Shown one piece after another: positions 58,295 through 64,000 of a stretch of DNA of 64,000 bases. This DNA comes from Poriferisodalis sp965204195 (GTDB taxonomy: Bacteria; Actinomycetota; Acidimicrobiia; Acidimicrobiales; Poriferisodalaceae), in assembly GCF_965204195.1 (NCBI RefSeq), contig NZ_OZ241975.1:2790001-2854000 (forward strand), written 5' to 3'. The position numbers were made by a program, and so were the translations under genes. Numbering within the stretch: position 1 is the first letter of the stretch; the number at the start of each line of letters is the position of its first letter. The notes beneath the pieces were generated by a model. The model made no database searches. It saw only the letters and a list, made by a program, of their open reading frames with translations, and was not told where the DNA came from.

Positions 58295-58426
58295 GGTTGC
58301 TCCTCGTGTGGTGCCGCCGGTTGTTCGGGAGACTACGCGGCGACGGCTGCGCGCCGTGCGTGCCGCGCCGGCTTCCCATTCTCATGTGATTGGGCTCACG
58401 GCCCGGTCGTGCCCAAGGCTCAGCCT

Positions 58427-59413
58427 CTAGCGCCTGGCTGCTGGAGCGAGGTCCCGGGAGGCCTGGACTGGGTCGATGCCGCCGAACGGCATGATCGAGA
58501 TGGCCGACACGTCGACGCCGTTCGCGTGATAGCGGTCGATGTGCTCGCGGCAAGCTTCTGGCGGGCCGTGCACGAGCAGTTGGTCGACAAGGTCGTCGTC
58601 GATGACCTCGAGCGCCCCACGACGGTCGCCCTCAGACCAGCGCTCCCACATGGCGGCGAGCAGCTCGCCCCGGCCGAGCCAACGATGGAACTCGGCATAG
58701 ACGGGAACATTGAGATACGCGGCGATCGCCCGCTTGAAGCCCGCCCGAGCCACGTCGGCATCGGGATTGGGGCACACGAAGATCCGGGCGACCACCTCCT
58801 TGCCGTCACCGCCCTCATCGACATAGGGACGAACGGTGGCAACGTCGTCGGCCGAGAGCCAATTGATGATGGCGCCGTCGCCCTCGCTGCCTGCGAGCCG
58901 CAGCATGCCGGGCCGCAGGGCTGCCAGCAGGATCGGTGGCTGGATCTCGGGCGGGCGGCCGAGGCGGAAGCCGCTGATATCGAACGTGTCGTAGGTCTCG
59001 CTGATCCGTTCGCCGGTGAGCGCTTGACGCAGGAATCGAGCGGTGTCACGTGTTCGCTTGAACGGCTCGTCGAAGGGGATGCCGTTCCAGCGTTCCACGA
59101 TGACGTTCGACGATGCCCCGATGCCCATGGCGAATCGTCCCGGCGCCGCCTCGCAGATGGCTGCGGTCTGCTGGGCCAGCAATGCAGGGCCGCGGGTGAA
59201 GGCCGGGATGATGGCGATGCCCAGCCGCACATCGGGCACCCATTGGCTGGCCAGCACCAGCGGGGTGAACCCGTCGGTGCCGTCGGCCTCCGAGCTCCAG
59301 AACTCGGTGTAGCCGAGATCTGCGAATTCGCGGTAGAGGTCGGCTTGGGCATGCAGCGGATCGCCGAAGGGAACGGTGATGCCGTAGCGCCAGTCGTGTC
59401 GATTGTCGGTCAC
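58427..59413 (-). CDS. Luciferase-like (LLM) F420-type oxidoreductase
   Basis: A 328-residue paralogue of the 24632 gene. YGITVPFGDPLHAQADLYREFADLGYTEFWSSEADG (in parts: YGITVPFGDPLHAQ, ADLGYTEFWSSEADG), IAIIPAFTRGPALLAQQTAAI and FAMGIGASSNVIVERWNG mark the family. The GTG at 59413 gives an N-terminus matching the paralogue; the frame continues 23 codons upstream without support. It is 132 bases from the crotonase start and could be in the same transcript. A hairpin is upstream in the divergent region. Confidence 0.86.
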   Translation of the reverse strand: MTDNRHDWRYGITVPFGDPLHAQADLYREFADLGYTEFWSSEADGTDGFTPLVLASQWVPDVRLGIAIIPAFTRGPALLAQQTAAICEAAPGRFAMGIGASSNVIVERWNGIPFDEPFKRTRDTARFLRQALTGERISETYDTFDISGFRLGRPPEIQPPILLAALRPGMLRLAGSEGDGAIINWLSADDVATVRPYVDEGGDGKEVVARIFVCPNPDADVARAGFKRAIAAYLNVPVYAEFHRWLGRGELLAAMWERWSEGDRRGALEVIDDDLVDQLLVHGPPEACREHIDRYHANGVDVSAISIMPFGGIDPVQASRDLAPAARR

Positions 59414-59463
59414 GGCGCGCAGGCTAGTGAGCAGAGGCGAGACGATTCCGTGAGGCGACTTCG

Positions 59464-59484
59464 CAGTGCGCCGGAGGCGCACTG
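59464..59484. promoter_or_regulatory. Inverted repeat in the divergent region before the F420-type gene
   Basis: CAGTGCGCC (59464-59472) and GGCGCACTG (59476-59484) form a perfect nine-base-pair repeat around three bases, between the start at 59413 and the small ORF at 59524. It resembles an operator for a dimeric regulator. Nearby GGGGG and CCCCCC runs may extend the symmetry. No regulator is adjacent. Confidence 0.4.
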
Positions 59485-59523
59485 GGGGCTATTCGTGTCA
59501 CACCCCCCGATCACACTGGGCAC

Positions 59524-59694
59524 ATGGCAGAACAGCTTGATATCGCACCTCAGCTCCGGCTGGTGTCAACCAGCCGGATGCCCCACCGGCTGAACCGGGC
59601 TACCCGCCAGGAAGGCCTGCGGGGCGTCGCTCGGGCACGGGCGGCGCTGGCCGCCACGGCACGCCCGCCCGAAATCGATCTGCACGCCGCCTGA
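59524..59694 (+). CDS. Small Arg/Ala-rich protein, function unknown
   Basis: A 56-residue ORF from the ATG at 59524 to the TGA at 59692. It reads MAEQLDIAPQLRLVST, then basic segments with SRMPHRLNRATRQEGL and RGVARARAALAATARPP, ending EIDLHAA. The codons are G+C-rich at position three, like the neighbours. No ribosome-binding site stands out (CACTGGGCAC). It might be a real small protein or chance; no homologue is recognised. It precedes the thiolase by 73 bases. Confidence 0.4.
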   Translation: MAEQLDIAPQLRLVSTSRMPHRLNRATRQEGLRGVARARAALAATARPPEIDLHAA

Positions 59695-59767
59695 TGCCGG
59701 CCGCGACAGGCCAGTGCCGGCCAGACCATTGGGCGGGCGGCACGAGCGCGCAAGTACAGTGCCGGCC

Positions 59768-60961
59768 ATGAGCAGCGCATCCGTGAACCAGCATCCCGAC
59801 GACATCGTCATTGTCGACGCCGTCCGATCTCCCGTCGGCCGGCGTGGCGGCGACCTGAGCGGCATCCATCCGTCCGATCTGCTCAGCGATGTGCTGACCT
59901 CGCTGATGGAGCGCACCGGGGTCGACCCGGCCAGCATCGGCCAGATCGTGGGCGGCTGCGTCAGCCAAGCCGGCGAGCAGACAGCCAACATCGCGCGCAC
60001 TGCGTGGCTCGGCGCCGGCTATCCCCTGTCGGTCGCAGCCACCACCGTCGACGCGCAGTGCGGTTCGAGCCAGCAGGCCACCACGCTGGCGTACGGCCTA
60101 GTGCGCAGCGGCGTGGTCGACTCGGCTATCGGATGCGGCGTCGAGTCAATGACGCGCAACCCCATGGGATCGAGCTACAAGAAGGGCCAGCGCACAGCCA
60201 CCTCCCGCTACAAGGAGCACTACGAGTACACAACCCAGTTCCAAGGCGCCGAGCTCATGGCCAAGCAGTGGGGCATCAGCCGTGAAGAATGCGATGCCTA
60301 CGGCCTGCGAAGCCAGAACAACGCCGCCCGGGCGTGGACCGAAGACCGTTTCGCCACCCAGATCGTCGAGATCGATGCGCCGGTGCTCGACGAAGACGGC
60401 AAGCCCACCGACGAAGTTCGCCACGTCGTGCGCGACGGCGGGATCCGGCCCACCACGGCGGAAGGCCTTGCCGGGATCTCGCCGGTGATGGACGGCGGCG
60501 TGCACACCGCCGGCAGCTCGTCGCAGATCAGCGATGGATCGGGAGCGGTTCTGCTCATGCGGGCCAGCCGTGCCGGCGAGCTGGGCCTGCGCCCGCTGGC
60601 TCGCATCGTCGACACCTGCCTGGTCGGCAGCGACCCGGTGCTGATGCTGACCGGGCCGATCGAGGCCACCAACTACCTGCTCGAGCGCAATGGCATGCAG
60701 ATGTCCGACATCGACATCGTCGAGATCAACGAGGCATTCGCATCGGTCGTCCTCGCGTGGCAGCGCGAGGTGAACCCCGACATGGACGGGGTCAATCCCA
60801 ACGGGGGCGCGATCGCGCTGGGCCATCCGCTGGGCGGCACCGGTGCGATCCTGCTGACCAAGGCGGTGCACGAGCTGCACCGGGCCGACAAGAACACAGC
60901 CCTCGTCACCATGTGCTGCGGTGGCGGGCTGGGCACGGGCACCATCATCGAGCGGCTCTGA
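59768..60961 (+). CDS. Acetyl-CoA C-acyltransferase (thiolase)
   Basis: A 397-residue thiolase. The nucleophilic Cys98 is in TTVDAQCGSSQQA; the other catalytic segments are NEAFASVVLAW, GGAIALGHPLGGTGAI and MCCGGGLGTG near the C-terminus. It should cleave 3-ketoacyl-CoA or condense acetyl-CoA. ATG 59768 is the start; the longer frame contains the small ORF region in another frame. It is the terminal enzyme of the beta-oxidation-like set in this window. A nuclease gene overlaps its stop. Confidence 0.93.
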   Translation: MSSASVNQHPDDIVIVDAVRSPVGRRGGDLSGIHPSDLLSDVLTSLMERTGVDPASIGQIVGGCVSQAGEQTANIARTAWLGAGYPLSVAATTVDAQCGSSQQATTLAYGLVRSGVVDSAIGCGVESMTRNPMGSSYKKGQRTATSRYKEHYEYTTQFQGAELMAKQWGISREECDAYGLRSQNNAARAWTEDRFATQIVEIDAPVLDEDGKPTDEVRHVVRDGGIRPTTAEGLAGISPVMDGGVHTAGSSSQISDGSGAVLLMRASRAGELGLRPLARIVDTCLVGSDPVLMLTGPIEATNYLLERNGMQMSDIDIVEINEAFASVVLAWQREVNPDMDGVNPNGGAIALGHPLGGTGAILLTKAVHELHRADKNTALVTMCCGGGLGTGTIIERL

Positions 60962-61596
60962 TCAAGCGCCGAGCAGCTTCCCTCGGCGCCTTCGCCGCAG
61001 CATGTGCGGCGGCCTGGGCCGGATGGCAGTACTTCGGCCCATCTGACGAAGCGACAGTTGCGCCCTCCGCCACGGAGGCGGCGGCAGCCGATGGCAGTGC
61101 ACCCGCGGAATCTCCGGAATCGACAGCCATGTCGGAAATCGAGGCGGCAGTGCTGGAGCCGAACGCTGTCGTGCTGGCGGTGATCGACGGCGACACGATG
61201 GACGTCGACCTCGGCGGTCGCCGGACGACGGTGAGATTCCTCGGCATCGACACACCGGAGAAGACCGGCGGCTACCTGCCCGCCGAATGCGGCGGCGATG
61301 CCGCCACTCGTCGGACGGCCGAGCTGCTCCCGCCCGGCACCGGAGTGCTGCTGCAGCGCGACCAAGAGCTCTATGACCGCTATGACCGGCTGCTGGCGTA
61401 CGTGTACCGGGCCGACGATGGCCTGTTCGTCAATCGCTACCTCGTGCTCGACGGCTACGCCGGCACCATGCACTTCGAGCCCAACACAGAGCACCGGGCC
61501 GTGCTCGACGAGGCCCAAGCCGACGCTCGCGCCGCCGGCCGGGGAATCTGGGCCGACTGCGGCGGCCCGAACCGGCAACTCGAAGGTGCCCATTAG
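60958..61596 (+). CDS. Thermonuclease-like (SNase) secreted or anchored nuclease
   Basis: A staphylococcal-nuclease-fold protein: VLAVIDGDTMDVDLGG, VRFLGIDTPE (family Arg and Glu), and ELYDRYDRLLAYVYRADDG with the second Arg region. A hydrophobic N-terminal segment (AASLGAFAAACAAAWAGWQYF) is likely a signal or anchor. The frame has no ATG/GTG/TTG before this segment; the only fitting start is a CTG at 60958, which overlaps the thiolase stop as CTGA. The next in-frame ATG (61129) would remove the signal. So the start is uncertain, but the domain is clear. Confidence 0.7.
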   Translation: MIKRRAASLGAFAAACAAAWAGWQYFGPSDEATVAPSATEAAAADGSAPAESPESTAMSEIEAAVLEPNAVVLAVIDGDTMDVDLGGRRTTVRFLGIDTPEKTGGYLPAECGGDAATRRTAELLPPGTGVLLQRDQELYDRYDRLLAYVYRADDGLFVNRYLVLDGYAGTMHFEPNTEHRAVLDEAQADARAAGRGIWADCGGPNRQLEGAH

Positions 61597-61605
61597 CGTG
61601 TCGGT

Positions 61606-62451
61606 GTGGCACCGCTGTCCCAGCGGCTCGGGTACGGCCCCGACGACAGACTGCTGATCATCAGCGCGGCCGGACTCGGCGGCTGCCACGCGATGAACGA
61701 AGGCGTCTACGCCGCGCTGCGAGACGGCCTGGCAACCACCGCAACGCTGCTCGTGCCGTGCCCGTGGTCGCGCGAGGCAGCAGCGAGATTCCGGGGCGAG
61801 GACGTCGGCGTCGCGCTCACGCTGAACGCCGAGTTCGAGCTGTACCGGTGGGGGCCGATCACCTACGGCCCGTCGCTGCTCGACGGCAACGGCGGCATGC
61901 CCAGCACGGTGGGCGATGTGTGGGACCACGCCGACCTCGACGAAGTCCGGCGGGAATGCCGGGCACAGATCGAGCGGGCAATCCTGTGGGGCTTTGACGT
62001 CACGCACCTCGACAGTCACCTCGACGTGCTCAGCGTGCGCCCCGAGTTCTTCGACGTGTACCTCGAGCTCGCGGTGGAGTTCGGGTTGCCGGTACGGCTG
62101 ATCTCCAGCGACGCACGGCGCCAGCTCGGATTCCCCGCTGAGGATCTGCTCGGGTCCGAGGGCGTCGTGACCCCAGATCGGGTTGTCCGGATTGCACCCG
62201 GGGCCATGGGGCGGTACCGGCGCATCGAAGCGCTGCTCGACTCGCTGGAACCTGGCGTGACTGAATTGCAGCTCCAGCCGGCGGCGGACCTGCCGGAGCT
62301 GCGATCGCTGACGGCCCAATGGGGATCACGCGTGGAGGATCTGCTGCACCTGCGTGACAACGCCGAGCTGCGAGCCCACATCGAGCGCAGCGAGATCCGG
62401 TTGATGGGCTATCGAGCGCTGCGGCAGCTGCAGCGATCCAGTACCGGCTGA
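61606..62451 (+). CDS. YdjC/ChbG-like protein with degenerate metal site
   Basis: A 281-residue protein with the ChbG/HpnK fold order. The family's metal-binding NADDFG is replaced by SAAGLG (residues 20-25), and the GLHLN segment by ALTLN (70-74). Only the later THLDSHLDV (133-141) keeps the His/Asp pattern. Deacetylase activity is thus doubtful; it may bind a sugar without catalysis or have another activity. GTG start at 61606, nine bases after the nuclease stop. Confidence 0.75.
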   Translation: MAPLSQRLGYGPDDRLLIISAAGLGGCHAMNEGVYAALRDGLATTATLLVPCPWSREAAARFRGEDVGVALTLNAEFELYRWGPITYGPSLLDGNGGMPSTVGDVWDHADLDEVRRECRAQIERAILWGFDVTHLDSHLDVLSVRPEFFDVYLELAVEFGLPVRLISSDARRQLGFPAEDLLGSEGVVTPDRVVRIAPGAMGRYRRIEALLDSLEPGVTELQLQPAADLPELRSLTAQWGSRVEDLLHLRDNAELRAHIERSEIRLMGYRALRQLQRSSTG

Positions 62452-62467
62452 GCGAGTCCGGCTCTGT

Positions 62468-62830
62468 TCAGCCCGGCGAGCCCAGCGAACCCGCAGCACG
62501 CCAAGCTGGCAGCAGTTCCAGCCAGAGCGCCATGTCGCCGGAAACCTTGAGATCGCCGGCCATGTAGTAGCGAGCGGGATCGGCATTGCCGCAGACCACG
62601 TCGGCGGCGAGCTGCCACGGAGCCTCCAGGGTCAGATCAGCTTCTCGCGCGTCCTCCTTGGAAGCAACAGAGGCAGACGTCAGGACGCCGGATTCGAAGG
62701 TAAGGCTCACGGCGACCTTGCCGTCGGGACCGCCCGCGGTCTTCATCACTACAGCGCCCGTCACGTTCCCCAGCGGCTCGTGACCTGCGTCGGCCCACGT
62801 CGCCAGGAACTCATCGTCGAGAAAGCTCAT
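62468..62830 (-). CDS. SCP2-like sterol-carrier domain protein
   Basis: A 120-residue protein with an SCP2 fold. Segments VAVSLTFESGVLTSASV, DLTLEAPWQLAADVVCGNADPARYY (in parts) and AGDLKVSGDMALWLELLPAW are family-like. SCP2 domains bind lipids or acyl-CoA, or serve as the C-terminal part of mycothiol-dependent enzymes. Its ATG at 62830 overlaps the mca stop by four bases, so it is coupled with mca, and a role with mycothiol conjugates is possible. Confidence 0.82.
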   Translation of the reverse strand: MSFLDDEFLATWADAGHEPLGNVTGAVVMKTAGGPDGKVAVSLTFESGVLTSASVASKEDAREADLTLEAPWQLAADVVCGNADPARYYMAGDLKVSGDMALWLELLPAWRAAGSLGSPG

Positions 62831-63684
62831 GGGCGCAATCCGGCAAAGAGGTCATGCTCCATCGGCTCGGTCGCGATACGCGACTCGAGGAGCATGTACT
62901 CCTCGTACGGATGGATGGCATCGGCCACGTCGTCGGGCAGGCCGAACCAGAACGGCGAGTCCGGATCGACTTGGGTGGCATGAGCCAGCAGCGCCTTGCG
63001 CCGGACCGCGTTGTTCACCTCGATGACCGCAGTGATGCGGTCGTCCCGGCTGGGTCGCCCCAGCCACTTCTCGTCGAACGGCGACTCAAGCCCGAGATCC
63101 AAGAAAGCCTGGTGGATCAGCTTCATGCGCTTATGCGACCACACCGGTGCATACATCTTCATCGGCGTGAACGCCGGGCCGCACTCGGGGCGCCAGGCCG
63201 GTTCACCGGCGTGGGCGAAGGCCGGGATGCAGATCGCGGTGACCTGCAGATGATCGGGATGGGGGTAGCGCGACTGCACCAGCGGGTAGGTCAGGATGAC
63301 CTGCGGGCGCACCCGGCGGATCACGGTCACGAGCCTGGCGACCGCTTCGTCGAGGTCGGCATTGGCGAAGGCGTCGGGATGGGCGTTGGCTTCGGTATCG
63401 GGCATGCCTGAGTCGCGATAGCCGAGCATGACGACTTCGTCGTAGCCGATCTCCACCGCGGACGTGTCCAGCTCAGCACGCCGGACTTCGGGGAGGTTCT
63501 GCTTCACCTCGGGCCGGTCCATCGCCGGGTTCAGGATGTCGCCCTCCTCGCCGCCGGTGCAGCACACGAGCGTGGTGCGGATGCCCTCATCGGCATACCG
63601 GCGGACAGTGCCCGCTCCCTTCGACGCTTCATCGTCGGGGTGAGCGTGTACCGCGAGGATTGACAGTCCCGTGTCCTGCGACAT
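62827..63684 (-). CDS. mca: Mycothiol S-conjugate amidase
   Basis: A 285-residue zinc amidase of the PIG-L/MshB family. AVHAHPDDEASKGAGT holds the zinc residues His15, Asp17 and Asp18 (HPDDE); TGGEEGDILNPAMD is characteristic of Mca rather than MshB, and the third ligand His is in YPHPDHLQ. Mca cleaves mycothiol conjugates to mercapturic acids and GlcN-Ins, detoxifying electrophiles. ATG 63684. The coupled SCP2-like gene follows. Confidence 0.92.
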   Translation of the reverse strand: MSQDTGLSILAVHAHPDDEASKGAGTVRRYADEGIRTTLVCCTGGEEGDILNPAMDRPEVKQNLPEVRRAELDTSAVEIGYDEVVMLGYRDSGMPDTEANAHPDAFANADLDEAVARLVTVIRRVRPQVILTYPLVQSRYPHPDHLQVTAICIPAFAHAGEPAWRPECGPAFTPMKMYAPVWSHKRMKLIHQAFLDLGLESPFDEKWLGRPSRDDRITAVIEVNNAVRRKALLAHATQVDPDSPFWFGLPDDVADAIHPYEEYMLLESRIATEPMEHDLFAGLRP

Positions 63685-63790
63685 CGGCGGTCAAGCTACC
63701 GGCGTCAGCACTGTGCTGGCCGCTGCACTGACGACCCGTCCGATGCCACGCGCCGCAGCCGCAGCGGAAGCAACATCATGATCTCGGCGG

Positions 63791-64000
63791 TCAACCGATC
63801 GGCGTGAGTTCGACGTGTCCGGTTTCCTCGTCGATGTCCATGGAGTAGCCGCAGATAGCAGCGAGGCGGTCACGGCCCTCCTCGGGACCCGATGCGAGCA
63901 GCTCGTCGCCCACCCACAGCCGCACCGTGCGGGGCGGGTTGTAGATGTAGCTGGCGGCGCGGCGGATGGCCAGCACGTGATAGCCGGGATCCACGGCCAG
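63791..64000 (-). CDS. TrkA-C (RCK_C) domain protein, C-terminal fragment
   Basis: Seventy residues of a gene that enters from beyond the right edge. GYHVLAIRRAASYIYNPP, VRLWVGDELLASGPEEGRDRL match the RCK_C/TrkA-C domain, which binds small ligands such as cyclic di-AMP in K+ channels and transporters. The N-terminal part, needed to tell a channel from a PhoU-like or regulator protein, is outside the window. Confidence 0.75.
   Translation of the reverse strand: MAVDPGYHVLAIRRAASYIYNPPRTVRLWVGDELLASGPEEGRDRLAAICGYSMDIDEETGHVELTPIG

Noticed and set aside
63691..63873. Small minus-strand ORF of 60 residues
   Set aside because: It overlaps the end of the TrkA-C gene in another frame, is low-complexity Ser/Ala/Thr, and has no ribosome-binding site.

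Overview
The window reads as chromosomal DNA of a G+C-rich actinobacterium, most likely a member of the Acidimicrobiia. The evidence is the combination of NucS (the actinobacterial mismatch endonuclease), a mycothiol-conjugate amidase and a mycothiol-isomerase-type protein, three luciferase-like proteins of the F420 type, an actinobacterial-type DapD, many GTG starts, and an unusually dense set of acyl-CoA enzymes (crotonases, MaoC-type hydratases, CaiB/BaiF CoA-transferases, acyl-CoA dehydrogenase, thiolase). The lineage is inferred from gene content, not from a marker comparison. I see no rRNA, tRNA, insertion sequence, prophage or CRISPR array.

Layout. 0-1.4 kb: the 5' end of ettA, a HAD hydrolase and a small Cys-rich protein. 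1.4-7.3 kb: a general L-amino-acid ABC transporter operon (aapJ-aapQ-aapM-aapP) on the minus strand with a strong hairpin after aapJ. 7.5-14.6 kb: cysQ, a crotonase, a stand-alone PEP-utilizer domain protein, an MBL hydrolase, nucS, and an SDR/MaoC pair resembling a split peroxisomal-type multifunctional enzyme. 14.8-24.2 kb: a plus-strand run with VanW, geranylgeranyl reductase, coaA, HIT, crotonase, CoA-transferase, map, two LysM lipoproteins and PAP2. 24.2-37.3 kb: catabolic and redox genes (F420-type oxidoreductases, msrA, split MaoC pair, enolase-superfamily enzyme with MFS exporter, TauD dioxygenase, RidA, HpaH-like hydratase, nitroreductase).

37.3-43.6 kb looks accessory. It contains a decayed potassium-channel pore fragment, a membrane-anchored 14-residue-repeat coiled coil, a DEDDh exonuclease-BRCT protein, an HNH nuclease, a small orphan, a Panacea-domain protein overlapping a small unknown partner (a candidate toxin-antitoxin pair), a structured RNA ending in an intrinsic terminator, and a ribbon-helix-helix/nucleotidyltransferase fusion.

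43.6-48 kb is a zinc-uptake locus: zur-like regulator and znuC on the minus strand, znuA and znuB on the plus strand, with a Zur/Fur-like palindrome between them. ZnuA carries five tandem 17-residue His/Asp/Glu repeats. 48-64 kb returns to housekeeping and acyl-CoA metabolism (SDR, nitronate-monooxygenase-like protein, dapD, amidohydrolase, CoA-transferase/acyl-CoA dehydrogenase pair, MaoC fusion, duplicated RidA, crotonase, F420-type enzyme, thiolase), then a nuclease, a YdjC-like protein with lost metal ligands, SCP2, mca and the end of a TrkA-C protein.

The most interesting signals are the structured RNA at 42131-42219, the Panacea pair at 41073-42019, and the repeat-expanded zinc-binding loop of ZnuA.
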